Source: Brumimicrobium oceani
Lineage (GTDB): Bacteria > Bacteroidota > Bacteroidia > Flavobacteriales_D > Crocinitomicaceae
DNA length: 64,000 bases
Assembly (NCBI RefSeq): GCF_003143775.1
Contig: NZ_QFRJ01000004.1
Location: 212,491-276,490, forward strand
Direction of reading: 5' to 3'
In this document: positions 43,927-54,760 of the stretch, one piece after another
Numbering within the stretch: the first letter of the stretch is position 1
Layout of the letters: each line of letters begins with the position of its first letter
Translations under genes and position numbers: made by a program
Notes under the pieces: model-generated
The model's database searches: none
Seen by the model: the letters and a program-made list of their open reading frames with translations, nothing else
What the model was told of the DNA's origin: nothing

Positions 43927-44252
43927 GTTTGTTTATTTTAAATTAATAATTGTTTGTTGATTGCAAGGTACGAAATATGTAGGCTTTTTGAAAATATACG
44001 CTGTTAAAGAAATTTAAATCCTATGCTCTTAACACCTGTTAACATTGACGTATTCGAGAAAACTAATGCATTCAACTTTACTCAATTCAAGGCAACAGAT
44101 TACAAAGAAAACCCAATAAAGTGCCTTTTAAATAGTGCCTTTTAATATTGTAAATTTTACTTTAAAAGCTTAACTTAGGAAAATGGTCAGCAATGAATTA
44201 TTTCGAATAATTATACTGACTTTAATTTAACGTTCAAATAAAAATACAAACA
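43927..44252. other. Divergent intergenic region csbD-like/dnaJ, copy 2
   Basis: Repeat of 17598-17923, with the 12-bp direct repeat now at 44120-44131 and 44134-44145. No further feature is seen. Confidence 0.5.
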
Positions 44253-45146
44253 ATGGACTTTGTAGATTACTATAAAATTTTAGGGGTAAGCAAGGGAGCG
44301 AGTGACAAAGAAATCAAGAAAGCTTACAGAAAGTTGGCCCGAAAATATCATCCTGACTTAAACCCTGATAACAAGGAGGCAGAGAAGAAATTCAAAGAGA
44401 TCAATGAAGCGCATGAAGTACTGAGCAATCCAGAAAACAGGGAAAAATACGATAAATACGGTAAGGATTGGATGCACGGTGAAGAATTTGAGAAAGCTAG
44501 GCAGCAGCAATCTTATCAAAGACAACAATATTCTGGAGGAGCTGGAGGACAAGGCTTTTCGGGCAGTGATTTCTCTGACTTTTTTGAATCTATGTTTGGC
44601 GGTGCAGGTGGCTCTTCGGGTCGTGGTGCAGCCCAGTTCAAGGGTCAAGATCTTAGTGCAAGTTTAGAACTCAACTTAACGGAGATTTATGAAACACATA
44701 AGAAGGTACTCACATTAAATGGCCAAAAAATCAGATTGACAATTCCTGCAGGTATAGAAAACGGTCAAATCATTAGAATCAAAGGAAAAGGTGACGAGGG
44801 AATGAACGGTGGTCCGAATGGGGATTTACTCATTAAATTCAGTATTATAAACAACACCAAATTCAAAAGAGATAAAGAAAACCTATATTCTACAGTTCAC
44901 CTAGATTTATACACAGCACTTTTGGGTGGCGAGATTACGGTTGATACATTTGACGGCAAAGTAAAGCTTAAAATTGCAGCAGAAACCGCGAACGACACAA
45001 AAGTAAAACTGAAAGGAAAAGGCTTTCCTGTTTACAAGAAAGAAAGGGATTTTGGTGATTTAATCATTACTTACCAAATTGATATTCCTACAAATCTATC
45101 TGCCAAGGAAAAAGAGCTATTCAAAGAACTTCAAAAATTAAGATAA
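44253..45146 (+). CDS. cbpA: CbpA-type DnaJ co-chaperone, copy 2
   Basis: Identical to the 297-residue protein at 17924-18817 (HPD motif, G/F region, no zinc finger). Confidence 0.93.
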   Translation: MDFVDYYKILGVSKGASDKEIKKAYRKLARKYHPDLNPDNKEAEKKFKEINEAHEVLSNPENREKYDKYGKDWMHGEEFEKARQQQSYQRQQYSGGAGGQGFSGSDFSDFFESMFGGAGGSSGRGAAQFKGQDLSASLELNLTEIYETHKKVLTLNGQKIRLTIPAGIENGQIIRIKGKGDEGMNGGPNGDLLIKFSIINNTKFKRDKENLYSTVHLDLYTALLGGEITVDTFDGKVKLKIAAETANDTKVKLKGKGFPVYKKERDFGDLIITYQIDIPTNLSAKEKELFKELQKLR

Positions 45147-45147
45147 G

Positions 45148-45447
45148 ATGGAAAAGCAAGAATATATATTGATAAAAACACTTTGTGTTCATTATAAAAT
45201 TGAGATCTCTTTCATTAAAGAATTGAATAATGTTGGACTTATTGAAATTAAACGGTTTGAAAATGAAGAAGTAATTCATGAAGAAAAGATTGGTGATTTA
45301 GAAAAAATGATTCGCCTTTATCATGAGTTAGACTTAAATATTGAAGGAATTGATGTTGTATTCAATCTGCTTCAAAAAGAAGTTCAACTCAAAGAACAAG
45401 TAAAAGAATTGCAAAACAGACTGCGATTTTATGAGGATGAACTCTAA
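45148..45447 (+). CDS. cbpM: Chaperone modulator CbpM, copy 2
   Basis: Identical to the 99-residue protein at 18819-19118. The co-chaperone and its inhibitor are doubled together, so their ratio is kept. Confidence 0.88.
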   Translation: MEKQEYILIKTLCVHYKIEISFIKELNNVGLIEIKRFENEEVIHEEKIGDLEKMIRLYHELDLNIEGIDVVFNLLQKEVQLKEQVKELQNRLRFYEDEL

Positions 45448-45544
45448 TAGGATTAACCTTAGAATAAACTCTTTAAACAAGCCAAAAGAAACATTAATTA
45501 CACCGATTGAATTAATAAGTAATAGTTTTGCAAAAAAAATTGAA

Positions 45545-46201
45545 ATGAGAAACATATTTATTCTTCTCCTGGTTTTATTACCCTTACATGGATTGACACA
45601 AAAAAGTGACTTTGGAAATTGGCTTAATTATTTTGGTAGCAAAACAATAAAAGACAACTTTAATTGGCACCATGAAGCACAATATAGAAATTACAATGAG
45701 ATTGGTGATTTGGAGCAATTATTATTGCGAACTGGATTGGGTTATAATTTAACTGAAAACAACAATAATATTTTGCTTGGTTACGGGTTTATAAGAAGCG
45801 AAAACTACATTGGAACCACAGATGAAAAAGCGATAATTAATGAACACAGAATTTACCAACAATTCATTACAAAGCAATCTTTCGGCAGGGTTTCATTTCA
45901 ACACAGGTATAGATTTGAACAGCGTTTCGTTGAAGACAAATTCAGAATGAGATTTCGCTACTTTCTCTCTACAAACATAGCTTTAACAAATCCTACAATT
46001 GTTGACAATACCTTTTATCTATCGGCATACAACGAAATATTCCTTAACACTACAAAGACCATTTTTGATAGAAATAGACTTTATGGAGGGCTTGGTTATA
46101 AATTAAATAATAATCTGCGTTTTGAAGTCGCCTATATGAATCAATTCTTAGACAAAAGACAAAGAGATCAGCTGAATATCAATATATTTTTAAATCTATA
46201 A
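45545..46201 (+). CDS. DUF2490 family outer-membrane protein, copy 2
   Basis: Identical to the protein at 19216-19872, using the same ATG that gives a clean signal peptide. Confidence 0.85.
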   Translation: MRNIFILLLVLLPLHGLTQKSDFGNWLNYFGSKTIKDNFNWHHEAQYRNYNEIGDLEQLLLRTGLGYNLTENNNNILLGYGFIRSENYIGTTDEKAIINEHRIYQQFITKQSFGRVSFQHRYRFEQRFVEDKFRMRFRYFLSTNIALTNPTIVDNTFYLSAYNEIFLNTTKTIFDRNRLYGGLGYKLNNNLRFEVAYMNQFLDKRQRDQLNINIFLNL

Positions 46202-46218
46202 ATTAAACTATTCTCAAA

Positions 46219-46986
46219 ATGAAAAAAGTATTCAAATTAACTATGCTCACATTAATTGTGGCAGGATTTACGGCTTGCAATCAGGGTGAACCAGCAAAGG
46301 CCGAAACTAAATCTGATGAGCAATCGACAGAACTAGAACAACCACAAGTACAAGAAGCCTTGGTGGAAGAAATTTTAACACAAGAACAACAAGCCGCACT
46401 TTCGCCTGATGACGTAATTCAGAGCTTCAAAGAAGGAAACGAAAGATTTATGAACAATGACCTTACAAAGAGAAACACATCTCAGCAAGTAAGAAATAGT
46501 ACTTTGGCACAATTCCCAAAAGCGATTGTATTGTCTTGTGTAGATAGTCGAGTACCGGTAGAAGATGTTTTAGACAGAGGAATTGGGGATATTTTCGTTG
46601 CTAGAGTTGCAGGAAACTTCGTGAATGTAGACATGCTTGGGAGTATGGAATACGCATGTGAAGTGGCGGGTTCAAAATTAGTACTCGTTATGGGGCATGA
46701 GCACTGTGGCGCAGTAAAAGCAGCTGTTGACGATGTTCAATTGGGCAACATCACCCCAATGTTAGAAAAAATTAGACCAGCGGTTGACATGGTTGAATAC
46801 AAAGGAGACCGCACATCTAAAAATCCAGAATTTGTTGAAATGGCTTGCGCCAGTAATGTTAGACACACAATTAAAGAAATAAGAGAAAAAAGTCCAATTT
46901 TGAAGGAAATGGAAGACAACGGAGAAATCAAAATAGTGGGTGCTATTTATGACTTAGACACCGGGAAAGTTGATTTCATGGATTAA
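46219..46986 (+). CDS. Beta-class carbonic anhydrase, lipoprotein form, copy 2
   Basis: Identical to the 255-residue enzyme at 19890-20657, with lipobox cysteine C20 and zinc-site residues C107, D109, H160 and C163. Confidence 0.92.
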   Translation: MKKVFKLTMLTLIVAGFTACNQGEPAKAETKSDEQSTELEQPQVQEALVEEILTQEQQAALSPDDVIQSFKEGNERFMNNDLTKRNTSQQVRNSTLAQFPKAIVLSCVDSRVPVEDVLDRGIGDIFVARVAGNFVNVDMLGSMEYACEVAGSKLVLVMGHEHCGAVKAAVDDVQLGNITPMLEKIRPAVDMVEYKGDRTSKNPEFVEMACASNVRHTIKEIREKSPILKEMEDNGEIKIVGAIYDLDTGKVDFMD

Positions 46987-47014
46987 TACCAGAAAATATC
47001 AATTCACTTTAAAT

Positions 47015-47046
47015 ATCCCCTTGGCTTTTGCTGAAGGGATTTTTTT
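47015..47046 (+). terminator. Terminator after carbonic anhydrase, copy 2
   Basis: Same hairpin and T tail as at 20686-20717, enclosed by the same 12-bp inverted repeat. Confidence 0.8.
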
Positions 47047-47182
47047 GCTTTTATATTTAAAGTGAGAATTCCAAAAGAAATTGAATGACTTAAAAAAACA
47101 CCCAAAACACCACTTACATCAACACTGATCTAGGCTAGAGAAAATAGCTGTTTTTTTATTTCATAATTAAATACAATTCCTA

Positions 47183-47211
47183 TTGTATGACATAAAAAGC
47201 CATTATCTTTG
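47183..47211 (+). promoter_or_regulatory. Promoter for the marC-like gene, copy 2
   Basis: Same TTG - 18 bases - TATCTTTG arrangement as in copy 1. Confidence 0.7.
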
Positions 47212-47250
47212 CACACTTTTTAAGAAAACAAACAACAAAAACAGTTGATT

Positions 47251-47847
47251 ATGAATGAGTTTTTTGCTTCTTTCAGTTTGAATGAGATCTTCAAAGCTAC
47301 AATGGTTTTATTTGCTGTTATTGATATTATCGGATCAATTCCTATCATTATAAAAATTAAAGAAACCTCTGGTGACATCCATGCCAATCGCATCACTTTG
47401 GTTTCTTTGGTAATCATGATTGCGTTTTTGATTACTGGTGAGAGTATATTGATGCTTTTTGGCGTTAACGTTGAATCTTTTGCCGTTGCCGGGGCATTTG
47501 TTCTTTTCGCCATGGCTTTAGAAATGATTATGGGCATTGAATTATTTAAAGAAACACCTATAAAAGGAAAGAGCGTTGGTATTGTGCCATTGGCGTTTCC
47601 TATTATTGCCGGTGCTGGATCTATGACTACATTAATATCTCTTCGTGCAGAATATGAAATGGTAAACATTTTAATTGCGATACTTATTAATATGATTATC
47701 GTTTACGCAACGTTGAAATTAACCAGAAGAATTGAACGTTTACTAGGTCCTGGAGGGGTGGCTATTTTGAAGAAAGTATTTGGTATTATATTATTGGCAA
47801 TTGCAGTGAAGCTTTTCGCTTCGAACGTGACGCAGTTGTTTCAGTAG
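47251..47847 (+). CDS. MarC family integral membrane protein, copy 2
   Basis: Identical to the 198-residue protein at 20922-21518, with about six TM helices. Confidence 0.9.
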   Translation: MNEFFASFSLNEIFKATMVLFAVIDIIGSIPIIIKIKETSGDIHANRITLVSLVIMIAFLITGESILMLFGVNVESFAVAGAFVLFAMALEMIMGIELFKETPIKGKSVGIVPLAFPIIAGAGSMTTLISLRAEYEMVNILIAILINMIIVYATLKLTRRIERLLGPGGVAILKKVFGIILLAIAVKLFASNVTQLFQ

Positions 47848-47905
47848 AATTGGTTGAATTGACTTTAAATATATAAACGCTTTTTAGGTTGAAAGTTATA
47901 CAAAC

Positions 47906-47939
47906 AAAAAACCCAGCAGATAAATCTGCTGGGTTTTTT
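47906..47939. terminator. Bidirectional terminator marC/sodA, copy 2
   Basis: Same perfect 14-bp-arm hairpin as at 21577-21610. The REP-like palindrome follows at 47960-47990. Confidence 0.93.
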
Positions 47940-48022
47940 AATTTTTTTTGGTTTGGTTTTGTAGGCTTGCCCTATTAGGGCATGCCTACAAATTCAAAAA
48001 CCAAAAATCCAAAAAATCAAAA

Positions 48023-48622
48023 TTATTTTGCTGCTGCAAACCTCTTATTTACTTCGTCCCAGTTAATAACATTGAAGAATGCATTAATATAGTCTGGTCT
48101 TCTGTTTTGGTAATTCAGGTAGTATGCATGCTCCCAAACATCAAGTCCTAAAACAGGAGTTCCTTCACAACCTAATCCCATTAAAGGATTATCTTGGTTT
48201 GGAGTAGAACACACTTCTAACTTTCCGTCTTTTACACAAAGCCATGCCCAACCAGAACCAAATCTTGTTGCTGCAGCTTTAGCAAACTCATCTTTAAATG
48301 AATCAAATGAACCAAATGCCGATTCAATTGCTCCTTTGATATCACCTGTTGGCTCACCACCTCCGTTTGGAGACATTACCTTCCAGAATAAATCGTGGTT
48401 ATAGAATCCACCACCGTTATTTCTAACCGCTGGTTTATCTGTGCAATTTGCTAAAATCTCTTCGATTGACTTTCCTTCAAGATCAGTTCCTTCAATCGCC
48501 GCGTTTAAATTATTTGTATATCCTTGATGGTGCTTACCATGGTGGATTTCCATTGTTTTCTTGTCAATATGTGGTTCTAATGCATCGTGTGCATACGGTA
48601 AATTTGGTAATTCAAATGCCAT
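48023..48622 (-). CDS. sodA: Superoxide dismutase, Mn-type, copy 2
   Basis: Identical to the 199-residue enzyme at 21694-22293. The -7 box is also duplicated at 48658-48665. Confidence 0.95.
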   Translation of the reverse strand: MAFELPNLPYAHDALEPHIDKKTMEIHHGKHHQGYTNNLNAAIEGTDLEGKSIEEILANCTDKPAVRNNGGGFYNHDLFWKVMSPNGGGEPTGDIKGAIESAFGSFDSFKDEFAKAAATRFGSGWAWLCVKDGKLEVCSTPNQDNPLMGLGCEGTPVLGLDVWEHAYYLNYQNRRPDYINAFFNVINWDEVNKRFAAAK

Positions 48623-48751
48623 TTTGTATGTTTTTTAAGTTAATAAATCTGTTTATCCAAATATAAAGAATTAAAGGTGATATGACCAATCTTTACATCC
48701 AAAAAAGCTTAAAATTCTAACAAAACCAGTAGTTACTAGTGATGCGTGAAA

Positions 48752-50008
48752 TTAAAACTTCCAACCAAAATCATTTAAGAAAAGTTCGTCAATATCTGCT
48801 CTTAAAGCTTCATTTTCAACCTTATCTAATATATCCCCAATAAAACCAGCTACCAGCAATTGTTTCGCACTTGCTGCCGAAATTCCTCGAGATCTTAAAT
48901 AGTAAATGGCTTCTTGATCTAACTCTCCAATTGTTGAACCATGCGAACAACGAACATCATCTGCATATATTTCTAATTCTGGTTTAGAATTTACACTTGC
49001 TGTTTTAGAAAGCAAAATGTTTTTATTCGATTGGTAAGCTGCGATTTTCTGAGCATCTTGTCGAACAATAACTTTTCCGTTGAATACACCAACAGATTTA
49101 CCATCCATAACACCTTTATATGATTCACTTGATGTACAGTTCGAATACAACTGATCAATAAGCGTATGGTTATCCATATGTTGGTTTTCTGTACCCAGAT
49201 AAGCACCATTCATTTCAGTATGACAATTCTCACCTTCCACAATTACATCCAGTCCATTTCTCGTTAATTGTGCACCTGTTGTAATCGTATTGATTAAGAA
49301 ATTACTGGATTCATCCTGAACAAACAGCTCATTTGAAATATGAAGAACATCTTTTGCTTCAGTTTGCAATTTATTAATTGTTAGACTTGCATTTGATTCA
49401 ACGTGACCTTCCAACACAACATTTGTAAAACTATTTGCTGAGTTTTTTGAATGAAAAGTCGCTATAACTTCAGACTTCGACCCGTTTTCTGCAAGGACAA
49501 AGTGGCGCGCATTTGCAATTACTTCTTCTCCTTCCAAAACATGTATCATGTGAATCGGGTGATTTGCCTTTTTATTCTTTTTAATCTGAATAAAAACACC
49601 ACCTGTTTGGTAGGCTTTGTTGATTAAAGAAAAAACATTTTCTTCAGTTCCATCCACTAAATCAGAATAATACTCTTCATCTAATTCATCAATCTTTTGA
49701 ACTGAAACAGCGTCATCATCCAAAATAGTTGATAAGGATTCGTCATAATATCCATTAACAAAAACCAATTGGTGTGCATTCAAATCTGCAATCGCGTACT
49801 CCTCTATATTGGTTGAAGCTTGTGTTTGTTTATATTTTCTTTTCACGTACTTAGCCACACGTGTATATTTCCACTCTTCTACCCTTGTCGTTGGGAAATC
49901 CATCCCAGTTAAAGCGTCCAAAGCCTGCTTTCTGACTTTAGAAATCGTTTCCGGTTTCTTAAAATCCGAGACAAACTCGAGTACTTTATTATCCAAAACT
50001 AATTCCAT
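48752..50008 (-). CDS. sufD: Fe-S cluster assembly protein SufD, copy 2
   Basis: Identical to the 418-residue protein at 22423-23679; last gene of the duplicated sufABCD operon. Confidence 0.95.
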   Translation of the reverse strand: MELVLDNKVLEFVSDFKKPETISKVRKQALDALTGMDFPTTRVEEWKYTRVAKYVKRKYKQTQASTNIEEYAIADLNAHQLVFVNGYYDESLSTILDDDAVSVQKIDELDEEYYSDLVDGTEENVFSLINKAYQTGGVFIQIKKNKKANHPIHMIHVLEGEEVIANARHFVLAENGSKSEVIATFHSKNSANSFTNVVLEGHVESNASLTINKLQTEAKDVLHISNELFVQDESSNFLINTITTGAQLTRNGLDVIVEGENCHTEMNGAYLGTENQHMDNHTLIDQLYSNCTSSESYKGVMDGKSVGVFNGKVIVRQDAQKIAAYQSNKNILLSKTASVNSKPELEIYADDVRCSHGSTIGELDQEAIYYLRSRGISAASAKQLLVAGFIGDILDKVENEALRADIDELFLNDFGWKF

Positions 50009-50010
50009 AT

Positions 50011-50766
50011 TTATTGCGCAATTTCTTCATTAATCCAATCATAACCTTTTTCTTCCAATTCTAAGGCTAACTCTTTAGTTCCTGTTTTGATGATTTTTCC
50101 ATCATTTAAAACATGAACAAAGTCTGGTTGGATATATTCTAGTAAACGTTGGTAGTGTGTAATCAAGATGATAGAGCGCCCTTCTGAACGCAATTTATTA
50201 ACACCTTCCGAAACAATACGTAAAGCATCGATATCTAAACCAGAATCTGTTTCATCTAGAATTGCCAATTTCGGTTCTAACATTGCCATTTGGAAAATTT
50301 CATTTCTCTTTTTTTCCCCACCAGAGAAACCAACATTCACTGCTCTACTTGCTAATTTGCTATCCAACTCCACGAGATTCGAAGCTGTTTTTACTTTCGC
50401 TAAGAAATCTTTAGCAGACATTTTATCTTCTTTTCGGTATTCGCGAATTTCATTAATCGCAGTACGCAAGAAGTTAATATTCGAAACACCTGGAATTTCT
50501 ACAGGATATTGAAATGCCAAAAACAATCCTTCTTTTGCTCTGTCTTCCGCCTCAAGATCTAGTAGATCCACTCCGTCAAAGTCTACAGAACCACCCGTTA
50601 CTTCATAACCATCTTTCCCTGCCAAAACAGAAGCCAAAGTTGATTTCCCAGAACCGTTAGGTCCCATAATTGCGTGAACTTCACCCGCTTTAACCCCCAA
50701 GTTTAGCCCTTTAAGTATTTCATGTCCTTCTTCAACTGAAGCGTGAAGATTTTTTATTGTTAACAT
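50011..50766 (-). CDS. sufC: Fe-S cluster assembly ATPase SufC, copy 2
   Basis: Identical to the 251-residue ATPase at 23682-24437, with intact Walker A, signature and Walker B. Confidence 0.97.
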   Translation of the reverse strand: MLTIKNLHASVEEGHEILKGLNLGVKAGEVHAIMGPNGSGKSTLASVLAGKDGYEVTGGSVDFDGVDLLDLEAEDRAKEGLFLAFQYPVEIPGVSNINFLRTAINEIREYRKEDKMSAKDFLAKVKTASNLVELDSKLASRAVNVGFSGGEKKRNEIFQMAMLEPKLAILDETDSGLDIDALRIVSEGVNKLRSEGRSIILITHYQRLLEYIQPDFVHVLNDGKIIKTGTKELALELEEKGYDWINEEIAQ

Positions 50767-50806
50767 ATGCTGTAATTTTCTTTATTAAACGTTTTTATGA
50801 ATTGAA

Positions 50807-52258
50807 TTATCCTACGGAATTTTCTAGTGAAATTTCCAATAGTTTTTGTGCTTCCACTGCAAATTCCATTGGCATGTGATTCAATACCTCTTTACAGTAT
50901 CCGTTCACAATAAGTCCAATGGCTTTTTCAGAATCGATACCCCTTTGTTGACAATAGAAAATTTGATCTTCGCCAATTTTTGAAGTTGTTGCTTCATGCT
51001 CTACCCTTGCTGAACTGTTTTTGCATTCGATATAAGGGAAGGTATGCGCTCCTGAACGGTCAGACAGCAACAAGGAATCACACTCTGATCTGTTTCTTGC
51101 ATTTTCTGCACCTGCATGTATTTGCACTAAACCTCTGTAGGTGTTTTGAGACTCACCCGCAGAAATTCCTTTTGAAATAATGGTACTGCTTGTATTTTTC
51201 CCAAGGTGAACCATCTTAGATCCTGTATCTGCTTGCTGGAAATTATTGGTAACTGCAACAGAATAAAATTCACCAATAGAATTATCTCCTTTTAAAACAC
51301 ATGATGGATATTTCCAAGTAACTGCCGAACCTGTCTCTACTTGTGTCCATGAAATTTTAGCATTTCTTTCACAAAGTCCTCGTTTTGTTACGAAATTAAA
51401 AACTCCTCCTACCCCGTCTTTATTTCCTGGGTACCAGTTTTGCACTGTTGAATATTTAATTTCAGCATCATCTAAAGCAATTAACTCAACCACTGCGGCA
51501 TGCAACTGGTTTTCATCACGCATAGGAGCAGTACAACCTTCTAAGTAAGAAACATAAGAACCTTCATCTGCAACAACTAATGTTCTTTCAAACTGACCTG
51601 TTCCTCCTTCATTAATTCTAAAATAGGTCGAAAGCTCCATAGGGCAACGAACTCCTTTCGGAATGTAGCAGAATGAACCGTCGGTAAACACCGCACTATT
51701 CAAGGCTGCATAAAAATTATCTGTATGTGGAACAACAGTTCCCATATATTTCTTTACTAATTCTGGATGATTTTCTACTGCTTCGGAGAATGAACAGAAA
51801 ATGATTCCTAATTCCCCCAACTTCTTCTTGAATGAAGTAGCTACAGATACAGAGTCTACAACAAAATCAACTGCAGTTCCAGTTAAACGTTGTTGTTCCT
51901 CCATTGAAATCCCCAATTTTTTCATGGTTTCTTTCATTTCTGGATCTACATCATCCCAGCTTTCATATTTTTTAGTTTGACCAGGAGCTGAATAATAAGA
52001 AATCGCCTGAAAATCTGGCTTCTCGTAATTTACATGTGCCCAATCTGGCTCCTTCATAGTTGTCCATGCACGATATGCCTGCAACCTTTTTTCAAGTAAC
52101 CACTCTGGTTCTTCTTTTTTAGATGATATTAAACGAATAACATCTTCATCTAATCCCACAGGAATTGTATCTGACTTAAAATCAGATGTAAATCCATACT
52201 TATATTCTTGAACTTCTAAATTCCTTGCTAAATCTTCTTCTGTGTAAGTATTACTCAT
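50807..52258 (-). CDS. sufB: Fe-S cluster assembly protein SufB, copy 2
   Basis: Identical to the 483-residue scaffold protein at 24478-25929. Confidence 0.97.
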   Translation of the reverse strand: MSNTYTEEDLARNLEVQEYKYGFTSDFKSDTIPVGLDEDVIRLISSKKEEPEWLLEKRLQAYRAWTTMKEPDWAHVNYEKPDFQAISYYSAPGQTKKYESWDDVDPEMKETMKKLGISMEEQQRLTGTAVDFVVDSVSVATSFKKKLGELGIIFCSFSEAVENHPELVKKYMGTVVPHTDNFYAALNSAVFTDGSFCYIPKGVRCPMELSTYFRINEGGTGQFERTLVVADEGSYVSYLEGCTAPMRDENQLHAAVVELIALDDAEIKYSTVQNWYPGNKDGVGGVFNFVTKRGLCERNAKISWTQVETGSAVTWKYPSCVLKGDNSIGEFYSVAVTNNFQQADTGSKMVHLGKNTSSTIISKGISAGESQNTYRGLVQIHAGAENARNRSECDSLLLSDRSGAHTFPYIECKNSSARVEHEATTSKIGEDQIFYCQQRGIDSEKAIGLIVNGYCKEVLNHMPMEFAVEAQKLLEISLENSVG

Positions 52259-52337
52259 CTTTGAATTATTTTATTTTTAAATAGTGTCTAGACGGAAACA
52301 TCTCAAAATTAATCGTTTTTCTGTTTCCAGCCAGCCT

Positions 52338-52661
52338 CTAAATAGAGAAACTCTCTCCACAACCACAGGTCCTATCTGCGTTTGGATTAACGAATACAAA
52401 ACCCTTCCCGTTTAATCCTCCGGAAAAATCTAATGTTGTACCTACGAGGTATAAAAAGCTCTTCTTATTAACGACTATCTTCACACCATTGTCCTCAAAT
52501 GATTTATCATCCTCATGTTCAACGGTATCAAAATTAAGCTCATACATTAATCCAGAGCAACCACCACCTTGCACTCCAACACGGATGAAGCTATTCGGTT
52601 CTCCCGAATCCTCCATCAATCGAATGGCCTGTTTTCTAGCAGATTCTGTTACTTTTATCAT
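52338..52661 (-). CDS. sufA: A-type Fe-S carrier (SufA/IscA family), copy 2
   Basis: Identical to the 107-residue protein at 26009-26332, with the same three cysteines. Confidence 0.92.
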   Translation of the reverse strand: MIKVTESARKQAIRLMEDSGEPNSFIRVGVQGGGCSGLMYELNFDTVEHEDDKSFEDNGVKIVVNKKSFLYLVGTTLDFSGGLNGKGFVFVNPNADRTCGCGESFSI

Positions 52662-53114
52662 AGTTAAAACTTCGTTTACATGTTATTTATATTAAATCTA
52701 AATAACCCTCTTTAATGTGCAAAAATACCTAATTAATGGTATTTGCCAAATTAAAAACTAGATTATTTTAATGGATTTTGGAAATGCGACAGAAGTGAGG
52801 GAAAAAGAGAAAAGAAAGATTTTAACCACAAAGAGAACGGAGGCTTCACAAAGTACACCGAGAAAAGGAGAAAAAAAGGGGTTTAACTGCAAATGAAAAG
52901 AAGGTTTCGCTAAGCACCCCGTAAAGAGGAAAATGAGAAGGAGAGGGTGAAGTTGAACTAGTAGGGTTAGAAGAAACAAGACCACTCCAAAACACATTAA
53001 CCATCAATAATCAATAAATAACAATTATCTCCTTATTTATAATCTTTCTAAAAAAGAAGACTGTTTTGACTTTTATCTGTAAAACAAACAATATCTTTGT
53101 AAAAAAATAAAGAA
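52662..53114. other. Region between divergent sufA and sufT, copy 2
   Basis: Repeat of 26333-26785: suf promoter, purine-rich degenerate repeats and the sufT -7 box (53092-53099). No gene is seen. Confidence 0.55.
52720..52750 (-). promoter_or_regulatory. Promoter of the suf operon, copy 2
   Basis: Same TTTG - 19 bases - TATTTTTG arrangement as at 26391-26421. Confidence 0.72.
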
Positions 53115-53426
53115 ATGAGCAACGTTGCATTAGAAAACTCGATTATTGATGTAATCAAGACGATTTACGACCCAGAAATCCCTGTAGACGTTTATGAATT
53201 AGGACTAATTTATGAAGTAAAAATCAATGGAGACCAGTCCGTGGATGTTGAAATGACTTTAACTTCACCCAACTGCCCTGTGGCAGAATCTCTTCCGAAA
53301 GAAGTAGAAGACAAAATTGCCGCTGTAGACGGAGTAAAATCTGCAAAGGTGAATATCGTTTTTGATCCTGCTTGGGACCAAACCATGATGAGCGAAGAAG
53401 CGAAATTGGAATTGGGGTTTTTATAA
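53115..53426 (+). CDS. sufT: SufT / MIP18-family Fe-S assembly factor, copy 2
   Basis: Identical to the 103-residue DUF59 protein at 26786-27097. Confidence 0.92.
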   Translation: MSNVALENSIIDVIKTIYDPEIPVDVYELGLIYEVKINGDQSVDVEMTLTSPNCPVAESLPKEVEDKIAAVDGVKSAKVNIVFDPAWDQTMMSEEAKLELGFL

Positions 53427-53433
53427 TGGAAAC

Positions 53434-53487
53434 TTTTAATTGGGTGTATGGACGATTTGCAAATCGTCCCTACCATTGCAATTAAAA
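53434..53487. terminator. Palindromic element between sufT and ddl, copy 2
   Basis: Same 20-bp perfect palindrome (53450-53469) and outer arms as in copy 1. Confidence 0.65.
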
Positions 53488-53493
53488 AACCCA

Positions 53494-54477
53494 TTACACC
53501 CCAAACTGTTTTCTTTCGAAAGCATAAATCTCTTTCCAAAAATCGCCAATTGAAATTTCGGCACATTTAAGCATTTTTGGAACAAGAGATTCCGACGAAA
53601 AGCCTGGTGTTGTGTTCACTTCAATAACATAAGGTTTGTCCTCTACAATCATAAAATCTACCCTAGCTAACGAGCGCATTTGCAGCAATTGATAAATCTC
53701 TACTGTGAGGTCTTGAATTTCTTTTGTTAGTTTGTCGCTAATTCTCGCGGGCGTAATTTCTTGAGACTTGCCAAGATATTTTGCATCATAATCAAAGAAA
53801 TCAGACTCTGAAACAATTTCTGTACAAGGCAAAGGAACAACTCCAGAATCATTACGATAAACACCACATGTAACTTCTGTTCCTTTCAAAAAGGCTTCGC
53901 AAACAACGGTATTTCCCTCTGCGAACGCGTCATCTATTGCTTTTTGTAAATCTTCGTGAGCATACACTTTCGATATTCCATAACTCGATCCTGAATCTGC
54001 TGGTTTCACGAATAAGGGATAGCCCAATCGTTCACCAATCTCCTGGGTTGAATAACTTGAGTTTTTCAATAACAATTGAGATTCTGCTACTTTGATATCA
54101 AAGCCTCTTAAAAACTGATTACAAAACCATTTATCGAAGGAAAGTTCGGAGGAAAGCGCGCTACTGTTTAAAAATGGCAGTTTTTTCATCTCAAAATAAG
54201 CTTGAAGCTTACCATTTTCTCCAGGATCTCCATGGATATAAACATGCGCTAAATCAATTTTAAGTTGCTCTCCATTTTTTAAAGTAAAAGTAAAATCAAT
54301 AGGTGAAACTTCTGCTGATTCACCTTGATAATCTGCAAACCACCCCTCCTCGTTTACACGCACTAAAAATGCGTTGTATTCATCTTTGGGAAGATTCTCC
54401 AAAATCATACTTGCACTTTTTATAGATATTTCAAACTCAGATGAATATCCACCACAAAAGATTCCTACGTTTATCAT
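53494..54477 (-). CDS. ddl: D-alanine--D-alanine ligase, copy 2
   Basis: Identical to the 327-residue ligase at 27165-28148. Confidence 0.95.
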   Translation of the reverse strand: MINVGIFCGGYSSEFEISIKSASMILENLPKDEYNAFLVRVNEEGWFADYQGESAEVSPIDFTFTLKNGEQLKIDLAHVYIHGDPGENGKLQAYFEMKKLPFLNSSALSSELSFDKWFCNQFLRGFDIKVAESQLLLKNSSYSTQEIGERLGYPLFVKPADSGSSYGISKVYAHEDLQKAIDDAFAEGNTVVCEAFLKGTEVTCGVYRNDSGVVPLPCTEIVSESDFFDYDAKYLGKSQEITPARISDKLTKEIQDLTVEIYQLLQMRSLARVDFMIVEDKPYVIEVNTTPGFSSESLVPKMLKCAEISIGDFWKEIYAFERKQFGV

Positions 54478-54760
54478 GCTTTAGTTTTTACGAAGTACGG
54501 GAAAATTTTAGCTTGATATAAAAAGAATTCATGGAAGTTATCAGCAAAGGGTTTTTGATAATTGTCTTGGTAGAATATTTTGCCGCACATCACGAGTTGC
54601 AAACTCGCGACAGCGTCAAAATATTAACTAGCGTTAACGCTCTCTAAACTGCGCTTTTAGAATTACTATAAATATGTTTTTTTAAAAAAAATAGTGATCG
54701 TAGATCCACGTCATCCGTGTGCCAATACTGCGCACACCAAGTCAAACAAATTATCAATTA
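54478..54760. repeat. Repeat-rich spacer between ddl and thiL, copy 2
   Basis: Repeat of 28149-28431 with the same palindromes (for example AGCGTTAACGCT at 54630-54641). Confidence 0.55.
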